21,895 nucleotides of DNA from an uncultured Gilliamella sp. (GCA_945291235.1 CALYQY010000036.1:1-21895); one strand, 5' to 3'; positions 7,107 through 17,477 are shown, counted from the stretch's first letter. The notes: generated from the letters alone by a model not told the origin. Numbers and translations are program-made.

Positions 7107-7508
7107 ACTAGTAATTTTAGTCGTTCATTGATCAATTCTCACCCGTTGAATTTTCCTAATTTGGTGATAAGTACTGAAATCACACTGGAAACTAACTTAG
7201 TAGATTTTAAGCATAATAATATATTAGGTAATGTTTGTATTAACAATTCCTTAATTTTTTAATATAGAGAATATGAATCAAACGGTGAGGTGTCTTTAAT
7301 TCGATTTGAATCTACATAGCATAATAAACTCAGTTCTGATTTAATCTAAATAATCAGATCATCAACTATTTTTGTGCGTTCAATAATATAGTGTACTTTA
7401 CAGATATAAGTGCTCTAACGGCATTACACTTTTGAACATCGTACTTATGATGAAAAAAGACATTAACAATATGATACGTATCTAAAAAGATAGCTTAAAA
7501 CTTATTTA
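7107..7508. other. non-coding stretch with coding-like remnants next to tRNA-Phe
   Basis: No intact gene is present. Leftward short readings such as IIERTKIVDDLII and IKSELSLLCYVDSNRIKDTS look codon-like and may be debris of another island gene. I could not match them to an integrase or any other family. The tRNA-proximal end is where an integrase gene would be expected. Confidence 0.35.
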
Positions 7509-7512
7509 GAAT

Positions 7513-7588
7513 TGGTGCCCGGACGCGGAATCGAACCACGGACACGGGGATTTTCAATCCCCTGCTCTACCGACTGAGCTATCCGGGC
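7513..7588 (-). tRNA. tRNA-Phe (GAA)
   Basis: A 76-base cloverleaf on the minus strand with 5' GCCCGGATAGCTC, anticodon loop TTGAAAA (anticodon GAA), T-arm GGTTCGATTCC and encoded CCA. It is the integration target of the island; its 3' end is duplicated at 2557-2583. No strong terminator is visible just downstream in the island DNA. Confidence 0.97.
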
Positions 7589-7602
7589 AACAATGGAGGT
7601 GT

Positions 7603-7631
7603 ATTAAACACGATCTGTGATAATTCGTCAA
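7603..7631 (-). promoter_or_regulatory. sigma-70 promoter of tRNA-Phe
   Basis: Read leftward: TTGACG (7626-7631), 17-base spacer, TTTAAT (7603-7608), then 14 bases to the first base of the tRNA. Spacing and hexamers are close to consensus. Confidence 0.7.
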
Positions 7632-7745
7632 TTCTTTTTGTGATATATTTTTAAAAAAATAGTTTGTTTGGTTGAAAAATAACTTATTAGCTTTATATTA
7701 TTACTAATATATAACAATATCACGTTATTTTAAGGGAATTGTTAC

Positions 7746-8183
7746 ATGCGATATTTCTTGTGTATTCTTTTTTTCATTTATGCTTATTTCGAAATTAGTT
7801 TTTTCATAAAGGTTGCTGATTCAATTGGAGTATTCCTTGCGCTAATTTGTATTATTGCTACTTCCTTTATTGGGTTTTCTTTAGTTAAAACACAAGGTTT
7901 AAAGAATTTTAGTATTATGCGACAAAAAATGGCTAATCATCAAAGTTTGAAAAACGAAGTAATTAAAAATGTCGCTTTGCTATTTGCTGGTTTTTTCCTG
8001 CTGATTCCGGGATTTTTGACTGATATATTAGGAGTAATTTTATTAATTCCTTACGTACAAAATTATTTAGTGAAATTAATTGTAAAAAAAATGCCTATTC
8101 AATCTAGCGTTGATTCATCAAGATCCTTTAATCAATCTGATGAGATTATTGAAGGAGAATTTATTCGGAAAGATGATGAATAA
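7746..8183 (+). CDS. fxsA: FxsA family inner-membrane protein
   Basis: This 145-residue integral membrane protein has hydrophobic segments at about 2-22, 26-48 and 75-100, followed by a polar, acidic C-terminal tail. The LIPGFLTDILGVILLIP block is the hallmark of the FxsA family. In E. coli overproduced FxsA suppresses F-plasmid exclusion of phage T7; its normal role is not settled. An AAGGGA ribosome-binding site precedes the ATG. It lies directly before groES, the same neighbourhood as in enterobacteria, but groES has its own heat-shock promoter in the gap. Confidence 0.9.
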   Translation: MRYFLCILFFIYAYFEISFFIKVADSIGVFLALICIIATSFIGFSLVKTQGLKNFSIMRQKMANHQSLKNEVIKNVALLFAGFFLLIPGFLTDILGVILLIPYVQNYLVKLIVKKMPIQSSVDSSRSFNQSDEIIEGEFIRKDDE

Positions 8184-8216
8184 ATAATCAATTGGTCATT
8201 TTTTTGAAATTCCTCA

Positions 8217-8245
8217 CTTGAAGAATATAAAAAAGACCCCCATGT
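8217..8245 (+). promoter_or_regulatory. sigma-32 heat-shock promoter of groES-groEL
   Basis: CTTGAAG (8217-8223), a 14-base spacer and CCCCATGT (8238-8245) fit the sigma-32 consensus almost perfectly. The start of transcription would fall near 8252, giving a leader of about 80 bases. Confidence 0.85.
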
Positions 8246-8263
8246 AAACTTCACTACATTTTG

Positions 8264-8283
8264 AAATCATAATTTTATGATTT
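8264..8283 (+). repeat. perfect palindrome in the groES leader
   Basis: AAATCATAA (8264-8272) and TTATGATTT (8275-8283) form a 9-bp stem with a 2-base centre in the 5' untranslated region. In RNA the loop would open to about four bases. It does not cover the AGGAG ribosome-binding site, so a role as a thermometer is not evident. Confidence 0.4.
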
Positions 8284-8329
8284 ATTTTTAATTATCATCT
8301 ATTTAAATATTAGTGCTAGGAGATAACTA

Positions 8330-8623
8330 ATGAAAATTCGTCCATTGCATGATCGTGTGATCATTAAACGCAAAGAAGTAGAGTCAAAATCAGCTGGCGG
8401 TATTGTTTTAACAGGCTCAGCTGCGGGTAAATCAACACGTGGTGAAGTTTTAGCTGTTGGTAATGGTCGCATTTTAGAAAATGGTCAAGTACAACCGCTA
8501 GATGTTAAAGTTGGTGATATCGTAATTTTCAATGAAGGATATGGCGTTAAAACAGAAAAAATCGATAATGAAGAAGTGCTTATCCTGTCTGAAAGCGATA
8601 TTTTAGCTATTGTACAAGCATAA
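8330..8623 (+). CDS. groES: co-chaperonin GroES
   Basis: This 97-residue protein forms the heptameric lid that caps GroEL and closes the folding chamber in the cytoplasm. Family landmarks are all present: [12 protein letters not shown] at the N-terminus, the mobile loop around [20 protein letters not shown] (residues 21-40) and the terminal [15 protein letters not shown]. Length is normal (about 97). AGGAG precedes the ATG by 8 bases. groEL follows after 47 bases without a terminator, so the pair is one operon driven by the sigma-32 promoter upstream. Confidence 0.98.
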   Translation: MKIRPLHDRVIIKRKEVESKSAGGIVLTGSAAGKSTRGEVLAVGNGRILENGQVQPLDVKVGDIVIFNEGYGVKTEKIDNEEVLILSESDILAIVQA

Positions 8624-8634
8624 CTGGCAACTAA

Positions 8635-10314
<1,680 letters not shown>

Positions 10315-10343
10315 TTCTTTCCTTACACACAAAATAATTATTT

Positions 10344-10377
10344 AAAAAACTATCCGTTTACGCGGATAGTTTTTTTG
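10344..10377 (+). terminator. intrinsic terminator of groES-groEL
   Basis: ACTATCCG pairs with CGGATAGT around a six-base loop and is followed by a run of T residues (10370-10376). An A-run before the stem could let it also serve leftward transcription. Confidence 0.9.
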
Positions 10378-10430
10378 TATTCACAAATCAATCTTTTTTT
10401 CACCTTTTCATTTTCTTTTTATCAAAAAAA

Positions 10431-10493
10431 CTTTTTACAAGTTTGAATAAATTAACAAATTGAAATTAAATGTATGTTGGAATTTGTAAAAAG
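10431..10493. repeat. 10-bp inverted repeat after mntP and groEL
   Basis: CTTTTTACAA (10431-10440) is repeated inverted as TTGTAAAAAG (10484-10493) with 43 bases between. It lies in the gap between the converging groEL and mntP genes. The long loop makes it a weak terminator; its role is unclear. Confidence 0.35.
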
Positions 10494-10512
10494 AGTATTG
10501 AATTTTGCGAAC

Positions 10513-11088
10513 TTAATTTGAAAGATGCTGATAAAGTGTTATTACGCCAATCGCAATTAACACCAATCCGCCTAAAATCTCGGCTTGTTTTCCGATAAAA
10601 CAACCAATTTTTTTTCCTAATAATAAACCTATAGTTACCATGACACAGGTTGCTAATCCAATCATGCTTGCTGCAATATAAATATTAACACTAGCTAATG
10701 CTAAACTAATTCCAACAGCAAATGCATCCAAGCTGGTAGAAATAGCGGTAAAAATTAAGATAAGAAAAGATTTTTTGGAAGAAGCTATTTCTTTTTCTGA
10801 AAAATCTTCATCGCCATCTTTAAAACTATTATAAATCATGCTAATGCCTAAAAATAACATGACAGCAAATACTACCCAGTGATCCCAACGCTCTATATAG
10901 TGCAGTGTCAAAATGCCTATGAGCCAACCTAGCAATGGTGTGATTGCTTCAACGACACCAAATAAAATACCAACTTTTAAGGCGCCAATAAAGGGAGTCG
11001 ATTTAAATGAAATTCCACGACAAACAGCAACCGCAAAAGCATCTGTAGACATTGCCATTGCTAATAAAAATATCGTCAAAAAACTCAT
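10513..11088 (-). CDS. mntP: manganese efflux pump MntP
   Basis: This 191-residue inner-membrane protein exports Mn2+ and protects against manganese excess. Six hydrophobic segments are spread over the sequence. The two inverted halves each carry the conserved acidic motif: AMAMSTDAFAVAVCRG near residues 10-25 and ISTSLDAFAVGISLAL near 115-130. The GxxFGxxExxxPLxGW region (GILFGVVEAITPLLGWLIG) is also present. Length is typical. It starts 59 bases after the pilW stop, so it may be read through from rlmN-pilW. In other bacteria it answers to Mn through MntR or a yybP-ykoY riboswitch; the 59-base gap is too short to hold such a riboswitch. Confidence 0.95.
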   Translation of the reverse strand: MSFLTIFLLAMAMSTDAFAVAVCRGISFKSTPFIGALKVGILFGVVEAITPLLGWLIGILTLHYIERWDHWVVFAVMLFLGISMIYNSFKDGDEDFSEKEIASSKKSFLILIFTAISTSLDAFAVGISLALASVNIYIAASMIGLATCVMVTIGLLLGKKIGCFIGKQAEILGGLVLIAIGVITLYQHLSN

Positions 11089-11147
11089 GACATATGCTCT
11101 TGTTTATAATTATTGGGATACCCGATTATTTAATATTGGGTTGTACT

Positions 11148-11765
11148 TTATTGTTTAACAACTGATAATAAATAACTCGCTATTCTTTTATCACCTTTAT
11201 TTTGATAAAGATCAGCTGTTTTTAAAACCGTTTCACGACGTTTTGCATCATATTGGAAAAGTTGTTTAAACATTAAGTCAGCTGTTTTTTTATCATCATT
11301 TTGGATTGCACAATATCCATACTGTTCATAGGTATCGGCTTTCCAATTATGGCGATCGTATTCAAGGCTTTTTTTAAACTCCTTTTGTGCTTCCTGATAA
11401 CGTCCAAGACCACATAAAAAAGATCCATAATGTACATGATATAAGCCATTACCTGGTTGCATAAGGGTAATGCGTTTATAAATCATTTCTGCTTCATTGT
11501 ATTCACCAACGTGCTGATCAAACATTGCCATAGCTAGCATAATTTGTGGGTTATTAGGTGAATATTGATTTGCTAATTTGAGATTATAGTGTGCAGCTTT
11601 AATGTTATCTTCCGATTCATTTGCTTTGCTTAGATATCCTAATCCTAATTGCATTCTTGCAAAAGCTGCCGCTTCGGGATCGAACTCTTCGTTACCATTT
11701 ATTTGGCAGCCTGATAGTGTTAATAATGCTAAACAGCTTAGTAATATGAGTATTTTTTTCATCAA
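11148..11765 (-). CDS. pilW: type IV pilus biogenesis/stability lipoprotein PilW (PilF)
   Basis: This 205-residue lipoprotein has signal MMKKILILLSCLALLTLSGC with lipobox LSGC and modified cysteine C20. The rest is made of tetratricopeptide repeats, for example ARMQLGLGYLSKANES, AAHYNLKLANQYSPNN, PQIMLAMAMFDQHVGEYNEA and YHVHYGSFLCGLGRYQEAQK. PilW/PilF is the outer-membrane pilotin that lets the PilQ secretin assemble for type IV pili. It follows rlmN by 28 bases in the same direction, the conserved rlmN-pilW order of gammaproteobacteria, so the two are co-transcribed. No other pilus gene is in the window. Confidence 0.9.
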   Translation of the reverse strand: MMKKILILLSCLALLTLSGCQINGNEEFDPEAAAFARMQLGLGYLSKANESEDNIKAAHYNLKLANQYSPNNPQIMLAMAMFDQHVGEYNEAEMIYKRITLMQPGNGLYHVHYGSFLCGLGRYQEAQKEFKKSLEYDRHNWKADTYEQYGYCAIQNDDKKTADLMFKQLFQYDAKRRETVLKTADLYQNKGDKRIASYLLSVVKQ

Positions 11766-11793
11766 CTATTCCTTTATTAATTTACCTTGATCG

Positions 11794-12975
11794 TTATGCT
11801 GTTTGTTTAATGAGGTTATGTTTTTTATATAAAGTCCGTTTAGTACGATCAACGACGTCACCGGCCAACTGACCGCAAGCCGCATCAATATCATCGCCAC
11901 GTGTTTTACGAACAATCACTGTAAATCCATATCCCATTAACGTTTTCATAAAACGATCGATACGTGTGTTTGAGCATTTTGAAAAAGGAGCACCAGGGAA
12001 TGGGTTCCAAGGTATTAAATTGATTTTACTTGGAACGTTTTTTAAGAATTTAGCAAGTTCATGAGCATGTTCAACACTATCATTGATTTGATTAAGTAAT
12101 ACATATTCAATCGTTACTTTTCCATGATTAGCGTTTGATGTCGACAGATAATGTAAAATTGAGTCGCGTAACATTGCCATATTATATTTTTGATTAATTG
12201 GCATAATTTCGCTACGTATATTATCATTTGGCGCATGCAATGAAATAGCTAAGGCGACATCAATCATACCTGCTAATTTATCTAAAGCAGGAACAACACC
12301 AGAAGTCGATAGGGTTACTCGTCTTTTTGATAAGCCATAACCAAAATCATCTAACATGATTTCCATTGCTGGTACGACATTCGATAAATTGAGTAGAGGC
12401 TCTCCCATACCCATCATGACCACATTCGTAATAGGTCTATCTGCTAATTTACCTGTTACTCCAATGACTTTCGATGCTCGCCATACTTGACCTATAATTT
12501 CAGATACCGTTAAGTTACGATTAAAGCCTTGTTGTGCGGTTGAACAGAATTTGCACGCTAAAGCACAGCCAACTTGTGATGAAACACAAAGGGTTGCACG
12601 ATCTCTTTCTGGAATATAAACAGATTCAATCATCTGGTTATCACCAACATCTAACGCCCATTTTATCGTACCATCGGATGAGCGTTGTTCCATTGCAATT
12701 AGTGGTGCTTTGATTTCAGCGATTAATTTAAGATGTTCACGTAACTTTTTGTTGATATCGGTCATCTGATCAAAATCATCTACCCCAAAATGGTAGATCC
12801 ATTTCATGACTTGATCGGCTCTAAATGGTTTTTCGCCCAATGAAATAAAAAACTCTCTCAATTGTTGACGAGTTAAATCAAGTAAATTTATTTTTTCACT
12901 TTTAGGATTAGTTGTATTAAGATTGGATGCATCTGCACAATTAACAGACGTATTTGGTGTAGCAGGTGTTAACAT
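11794..12975 (-). CDS. rlmN: dual-specificity 23S rRNA (A2503)/tRNA (A37) C2-methyltransferase RlmN
   Basis: This 393-residue radical SAM enzyme methylates C2 of adenine 2503 in 23S rRNA and of adenine 37 in some tRNAs, which supports decoding fidelity. The iron-sulfur cluster motif CALACKFC places ligands at C137, C141 and C144. The methyl-carrying cysteine is C367 in [21 protein letters not shown], the SAM-binding region, and [12 protein letters not shown] are present, as is the N-terminal helical domain from [15 protein letters not shown]. Length is close to the E. coli protein (384). GAGG precedes the ATG closely. pilW follows in the same operon. The gene upstream runs divergently. Confidence 0.97.
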   Translation of the reverse strand: MLTPATPNTSVNCADASNLNTTNPKSEKINLLDLTRQQLREFFISLGEKPFRADQVMKWIYHFGVDDFDQMTDINKKLREHLKLIAEIKAPLIAMEQRSSDGTIKWALDVGDNQMIESVYIPERDRATLCVSSQVGCALACKFCSTAQQGFNRNLTVSEIIGQVWRASKVIGVTGKLADRPITNVVMMGMGEPLLNLSNVVPAMEIMLDDFGYGLSKRRVTLSTSGVVPALDKLAGMIDVALAISLHAPNDNIRSEIMPINQKYNMAMLRDSILHYLSTSNANHGKVTIEYVLLNQINDSVEHAHELAKFLKNVPSKINLIPWNPFPGAPFSKCSNTRIDRFMKTLMGYGFTVIVRKTRGDDIDAACGQLAGDVVDRTKRTLYKKHNLIKQTA

Positions 12976-13066
12976 ATGGCCTCGTTTTTACACATTATGG
13001 CTATTTAAAAATTTAAGGAAAGGATTATACTGTTTTTCTCTTTATATGGCTAATAGAATATTAATA

Positions 13067-13813
13067 ATGAAAACAAATTCAGCAAAATATATCCATATTT
13101 TCTGTTTAACATTAACCCTATTTTTATATTCAACGTTTACTATGGCACAACCTATACCTTTTAACAAACTAATTGGACAGTTTGATGAAAAGATTGACAA
13201 TAATTTTGTCGCATTAGATTCTACCATGTTACCTGTCAATAAAAAGGGCATGTATCTTCAAAAGGAACCCACTCAGCAGCTTATAAAAGCTTATCAAGCT
13301 TTTAAAAAAGCACATCCTGATATTCCGTTTATTATCGTAAGTGCAACACGTAATTACACCTATCAAAACTCAATTTGGCAGCGTAAATGGGATAAATTGT
13401 CCAATCAGTTTAATGATCCAGAACAAATTGCTGAAGAAATACTAAAATATTCATCAATGCCCGGTACATCTCGTCATCATTGGGGAACGGATATCGATAT
13501 TACCAGTGTTTCATCAGATTATTTCAAAAATGATAAAAAGGGTATAATTTTATATCAATGGCTTCAGGACAATTTACCTAAGTATGGCTTTTGCCAAGCG
13601 TTTAACGAAGGAAGAAATGGAGGCTATCAGCCAGAAGAGTGGCATTGGTCCTATAAGCCTATCGCTAGCCAATATATAGCACAATATAAAACACTATTAG
13701 AAAATGAACCAAGCACCATCACACAAGTCTTGAATTTCATCGGTCACGATAAAATTGATTTAGAAAGATTAGTGAAAGAATTTGTCTTAACGGTTAATAC
13801 TGATTGCTATTAA
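13067..13813 (+). CDS. exported M15 D-Ala-D-Ala carboxypeptidase (VanY-type)
   Basis: This 248-residue zinc peptidase is predicted to trim D-alanine from peptidoglycan stems in the periplasm. ATG 13067 is chosen because it yields a normal signal peptide (basic start, hydrophobic core FCLTLTLFLY, cleavage after TMA); ATG 13046 in the same frame is an alternative and neither has a strong ribosome-binding site. The M15 signature SxHxxGxDxD appears as S135-R-H137-H-W-G140-T-D142-I-D144, and E191-W-H193-W supplies the catalytic glutamate and third zinc ligand. IIVSATRNYTYQNSIW is the usual strand before the metal site. The exact substrate (dipeptide, tetrapeptide or pentapeptide stem) cannot be told. 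It converges on the histidine kinase gene with only 25 bases between. Confidence 0.85.
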   Translation: MKTNSAKYIHIFCLTLTLFLYSTFTMAQPIPFNKLIGQFDEKIDNNFVALDSTMLPVNKKGMYLQKEPTQQLIKAYQAFKKAHPDIPFIIVSATRNYTYQNSIWQRKWDKLSNQFNDPEQIAEEILKYSSMPGTSRHHWGTDIDITSVSSDYFKNDKKGIILYQWLQDNLPKYGFCQAFNEGRNGGYQPEEWHWSYKPIASQYIAQYKTLLENEPSTITQVLNFIGHDKIDLERLVKEFVLTVNTDCY

Positions 13814-13838
13814 TCCGTAAATGAATATGCATGGTTGA

Positions 13839-15140
13839 TTAATGCTTTCGCCAATAAGGTAAGCGAATTGTCACTGTAAGTCCACCATGGTCACGGTTTG
13901 TTGCTTGAATAGTGCCATTATGCATGGTGAACGTCTTTCTGGCTATTGCAAGACCAAGACCGTATCCCTTACCTAATTGAGGCGATTGAATGCGAACAAA
14001 CGGTTCAAAAATACTCGATAGTTTATTTGGATCGACACCAGGACCACGATCTTTAACTTCAATTTGTAGGTATTTACCGACTTCTTTTAAAGATACATTA
14101 ACTTCTTGTCCCGGCTTTGAAAAACGAATTGCATTACGAATAATATTTTCAACTGCACGGCGAATTTGTTCCGAGTTACCTTTAACAATGGAATGAATAA
14201 TCGCTGATGAAATGAAGTGAACATTTATCGATTGGTGATTCGCTTCATAATTTGCATCATTAATGACCACACGCAATAAATCTTTTAGATCAAAATATTC
14301 ATCTGTGCGATTATTCATTTCAGCTCGTGAATAATTTAATATTTCACCAATAAGTTGATCTAATCGTTCAGATTCTAATTCTATTCTTGCTAATGCAGTA
14401 TCAATATTTTGCTTATTTTGTTGAGCTAATCCGATGGCTAATTGTAAGCGAGCAAGTGGCGTTCTAAGCTCATGTGATACATCATGCAAAAGAGCTTGGC
14501 GGTCTGAGATTAAAATATTAAGTTGTTCAACCATCATATCAAAATCTTTGCCTAATTCGCTAAGCTCATCATGGCGTGGTTTAAGTTTATTGAATAATCT
14601 AACCGAAAGATCACCTTGAGAAACTCTGAAAAAGCCTTGCCTTAATAGTTTCATTGGTCTGGTTAAGTTCCAAGCCAAAAAGAGACTAAAGACTAATCCC
14701 ACACAAATTCCCATTAACACAATTGGCATTGGCATATTAAACAGGGCTTTTTTGACTTGATCGTCTTTGTCTTTATCTTCCCTAAATGAAACCGCATAAA
14801 GCGTTCCATCAGGTGCAACTGCTGTGCGTTGATAAATATAATTTGGCGGTTCTAATTCATCCGTAATGATATTGATTTGATCGTTTTGAGGAGAAATCAA
14901 TTTTATTGATAATAAAACTCGCTCGCGTTCAGGCAGATGAGCAACAAAATTTAACGTTTCATTTTCACCTGCTACATGTAATAATTGAGCGATCATATCG
15001 ACTTTTGTCGGCATATGATTGAGAAATCGTTGGTTTTTATTTTCTATATAATAAGAAAATGCAATCCAGGTTAACTGAAAAGTAAGATAGAAAATCACCC
15101 AAAATATAATGAGTATTTTCCAAAATAATCGACGATTCAT
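13839..15140 (-). CDS. sensor histidine kinase, CpxA/PfeS-like
   Basis: This 433-residue inner-membrane kinase has a first membrane segment (about 8-29), a periplasmic sensor of about 110 residues, a second segment (138-158), HAMP (159-210), and a dimerisation domain with phospho-acceptor H223 in HDVSHELRTPLARL. The ATP-binding domain shows N-box ENIIRNAIRFS, G1 DRGPGVD, F-box FEPFVR and G2 GKGYGLGLAIA. The response regulator gene lies 18 bases upstream in the same operon. The catalytic half resembles CpxA, which senses envelope stress, but the sensor region does not obviously match, so the signal is unknown. PfeS-type kinases have a similar layout. Confidence 0.88.
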   Translation of the reverse strand: MNRRLFWKILIIFWVIFYLTFQLTWIAFSYYIENKNQRFLNHMPTKVDMIAQLLHVAGENETLNFVAHLPERERVLLSIKLISPQNDQINIITDELEPPNYIYQRTAVAPDGTLYAVSFREDKDKDDQVKKALFNMPMPIVLMGICVGLVFSLFLAWNLTRPMKLLRQGFFRVSQGDLSVRLFNKLKPRHDELSELGKDFDMMVEQLNILISDRQALLHDVSHELRTPLARLQLAIGLAQQNKQNIDTALARIELESERLDQLIGEILNYSRAEMNNRTDEYFDLKDLLRVVINDANYEANHQSINVHFISSAIIHSIVKGNSEQIRRAVENIIRNAIRFSKPGQEVNVSLKEVGKYLQIEVKDRGPGVDPNKLSSIFEPFVRIQSPQLGKGYGLGLAIARKTFTMHNGTIQATNRDHGGLTVTIRLPYWRKH

Positions 15141-15158
15141 CTCAAGCCTATTATCACA

Positions 15159-15851
15159 TTAACGGATTCGGTAACCAACAGCTCGAATAGTTTCAATAGT
15201 TACTACATTTTGAGCAACTTGATGAAGTTTTTGGCGAATATTACTGATATGTACATCGACGCTACGATCATAAAGTTCACGAGCTCGACCAAGACCTATT
15301 TCAGATAACTCTTCTTTAGTGACCACCCGCTCACTGTGTTTTACCAATAATACTAATAAATTAAACTCGGTTGATGTCAAATCTATCACTTGGCCATTCC
15401 AAGTGCATAACCGTTGCGGTAAATCTAATACTAAGCCATTAAAATGGTATTTTTTATCATCGACCAACTCAACAGAACGTTCATCAAAACGACGTAAAAC
15501 AGCACGCAGTCTTGCTAATAATTCGCGTGGATAACAAGGTTTTGGAATATAATCATCTGCGCCCAATTCTAACCCTAAAACACGATCAATATTATCGCCT
15601 TTAGCGGTTAACATAATAACAGGCATATTACATTGCTGACGAATACTTTTAAGAACATCAATTCCATTAATATCGGGTAACATTACATCCAAGATTGCAG
15701 CTCGATATTTGCCTGATAAGGCTTCTTCAATACCATCTTTACCTAAATAAACACTTTTGATATTAAAGCCTTCATTAGTCAGATACTCACTTAGCATCTG
15801 TGATAATTCAATATCATCATCAATTAATAAAATATTTATCATAATCGCCAT
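15159..15851 (-). CDS. OmpR-family response regulator, CpxR-like
   Basis: This 230-residue regulator has a receiver domain with the acidic pocket DDD at 11-13, phospho-acceptor D55 in AILDVMLPDINGID, T in MLTAKG and K in YIPKPC. The C-terminal winged helix carries LTSTEFNLLVLL and the recognition region DRSVDVHISNIRQKL, ending in TIRAVGYRIR. LSEIGLGRARELYDRSVDVH is close to the CpxR equivalent. ATG 15842 nine bases inside is an alternative start (MINILLIDDD), which would match the usual family start better; neither start has a clear ribosome-binding site. The gene is the first of a two-gene operon with the kinase and is divergent from cyuA. Confidence 0.9.
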   Translation of the reverse strand: MAIMINILLIDDDIELSQMLSEYLTNEGFNIKSVYLGKDGIEEALSGKYRAAILDVMLPDINGIDVLKSIRQQCNMPVIMLTAKGDNIDRVLGLELGADDYIPKPCYPRELLARLRAVLRRFDERSVELVDDKKYHFNGLVLDLPQRLCTWNGQVIDLTSTEFNLLVLLVKHSERVVTKEELSEIGLGRARELYDRSVDVHISNIRQKLHQVAQNVVTIETIRAVGYRIR

Positions 15852-15908
15852 TATTATATAATTATAGGTAGTTATATTATTGCAATAATAAAAAAAATGT
15901 CAGGTAAT

Positions 15909-15924
15909 TTTACTAAAATATTAC
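15909..15924 (-). promoter_or_regulatory. candidate CpxR box upstream of the two-component operon
   Basis: Read leftward, GTAAT-N6-GTAAA matches the CpxR tandem repeat (GTAAA-N4-8-GTAAA) with one mismatch, 58 bases before the regulator start. Autoregulation is the rule for cpxRA. The remainder of the 15852-16172 gap is AT-rich with no gene. Confidence 0.35.
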
Positions 15925-16172
15925 ATATTTTGAACGATTGCTGTTTATTTAATTTACTACCTAATTGTTTAAAAAATGTTAGTTTAGCTATAGCTTTAAT
16001 CAAAATTTAAATGAAATTGAATAACACTTTATTTTGATTAATCTAATTTGCTATAAAATTGCACTATTATATAGAGATTGTGTCATATCATCATTCAAAT
16101 ATAGCTTAAGATATAATAAAATATTGATAAATAAATTGTTAAATTTTCAACTAATAACATTAAGATTGATGA

Positions 16173-17477
16173 ATGGAAGAATCTAAACAGCAAACACAAT
16201 GGCAAGCATTAATTCAATTAATAAAACATGAAGTTTTACCAGCACTTGGTTGTACTGAACCTATTTCTTTGGCGTTTGCTTCAGCGGTTGCTAGTCAATA
16301 TCTTGACAAAAATAACATAAAAAAAATTGAAGCTTATGTTTCGCCAAATTTAATGAAAAACGGAATGGGTGTCACTGTTCCTGGTACCGGTATGGTTGGC
16401 TTACCTATTGCCGCTGCGATTGGTGCAATAGGCGGTGATGCAGATGCTGGGCTTGAAGTGTTAAAAAACATCACTTCAGCGCAAATTATACAAGCAAAAG
16501 AAATGCTCACTTATGGTAAGGTACGTGTTCAAATTGCAGATAATCATAAAGCAATTTATGCAGAGGCTAATGTTTACACTGAAACAGATCATGTCAAAGT
16601 CTGTATTGAAAACACGCATACTCATTTGATATTAATTGAAAAAAATGGTGATCTTCTTTACCAAACCGATTCAGTTAATCAAGCGTTATCTCACGATGAT
16701 CTTATAATAAAACAAATGACGGTTAGATTAATCTATGAATTTGCCACCTATGCTAATTTTGACGATATAAAATTTATTTTAGAGGCAGCAAAATTAAACG
16801 ATGCTTTATCTGAAGAAGGATTAAAACAGGCTTATGGTCTAAGTATTGCGACCACTTTACGTGAGCATACTAAAAATGGATTAATGGCAGATGATTTATT
16901 ATCTAAAGTAATTATTCGTACAACTGCAGCATCTGATGCTCGAATGGGCGGTGCAACATTGCCTGCGATGAGCAATTCAGGTTCAGGCAATCAAGGTATT
17001 ACAGCGACCATGCCTGTAGTTGTGGTGGCTGAACATTTAAATGTCACGCAAGAGCAATTAGCCAGAGCGCTTATTCTATCGCATACCATTGCAATTTATA
17101 TACATAGTAAATATCCGCCGTTATCTGCGCTTTGTGCCGCTTCAACCGCTGCTATGGGGGCAGCGGCAGGAATGGCATGGTTACTAGGCAAAGGTGAGTA
17201 TGAACCGGTAGATATGGCAATTTGTAGTATGATTGGTGATTTATCTGGTATTATTTGTGATGGTGCATCTAATAGTTGTGCTATGAAAGTTTCGACATCC
17301 GTATCCTCTGCCTATAAAGCGGTATTAATGGCTTTGAGTCGTATTCGGGTGACGGGTAAGGAAGGGATTGTGTGTGATAGTGTTGAAACATCAATTAATA
17401 ATTTAGGGGCAATTGTCAGTAACAGCATGAAAGCTACCGACACACAAATTATTCATATTATGTCTCACAAAGCATAA
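16173..17477 (+). CDS. cyuA: L-cysteine desulfidase CyuA (UPF0597, formerly YhaM)
   Basis: This 434-residue iron-sulfur enzyme releases sulfide, ammonia and pyruvate from L-cysteine in the cytoplasm and is related to the alpha part of Fe-S L-serine dehydratase. Family blocks are the N-terminal GCTEPISLAFASAVA with C27, the glycine-rich GVTVPGTGMVGLPIAAAIGA, NSGSGNQGITATMPV, and the C-terminal CSMIGDLSGIICDGASNSCA, whose cysteines are probable cluster ligands. Length matches the family (about 430-440). In enterobacteria the gene is paired with a transporter (cyuP) and the regulator cyuR; neither is next to it here. A TAAGA ribosome-binding site lies a few bases before the ATG. No convincing terminator follows. 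Confidence 0.9.
   Translation: MEESKQQTQWQALIQLIKHEVLPALGCTEPISLAFASAVASQYLDKNNIKKIEAYVSPNLMKNGMGVTVPGTGMVGLPIAAAIGAIGGDADAGLEVLKNITSAQIIQAKEMLTYGKVRVQIADNHKAIYAEANVYTETDHVKVCIENTHTHLILIEKNGDLLYQTDSVNQALSHDDLIIKQMTVRLIYEFATYANFDDIKFILEAAKLNDALSEEGLKQAYGLSIATTLREHTKNGLMADDLLSKVIIRTTAASDARMGGATLPAMSNSGSGNQGITATMPVVVVAEHLNVTQEQLARALILSHTIAIYIHSKYPPLSALCAASTAAMGAAAGMAWLLGKGEYEPVDMAICSMIGDLSGIICDGASNSCAMKVSTSVSSAYKAVLMALSRIRVTGKEGIVCDSVETSINNLGAIVSNSMKATDTQIIHIMSHKA

Larger units (their letters stand above)
2557..7535. mobile_element. genomic island of about 5 kb integrated at tRNA-Phe
   Basis: The island is bounded by the truncated tRNA-Phe copy (2557-2583) and the intact tRNA-Phe 3' end (7509-7535). 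Inside are the ietA-ietS-like operon, a decayed ardA and coding-like remnants next to the tRNA. No integrase frame survives, so the island appears immobilised, or it was mobilised in trans. The cargo (a defence/stability pair plus antirestriction) is typical of integrative elements and satellites. The boundaries are inferred from the repeat. Confidence 0.7.

Noticed and set aside
7107..7508. Possible integrase remnant next to tRNA-Phe
   Set aside because: I looked for the R-H-R-Y tyrosine-recombinase motifs in the short frames and found none, so I do not claim one.
8185..8206. Motif CAATTGGTCA followed by a T-run, repeated near 17529-17547
   Set aside because: It is short and AT-rich; two occurrences in a window this size can be chance, and no common function is evident.
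12923..13066. 5' extension of the M15 peptidase frame overlapping rlmN
   Set aside because: It would put about 48 residues in front of a normal signal peptide and overlap the divergent rlmN start; ATG 13067 gives a proper exported protein.
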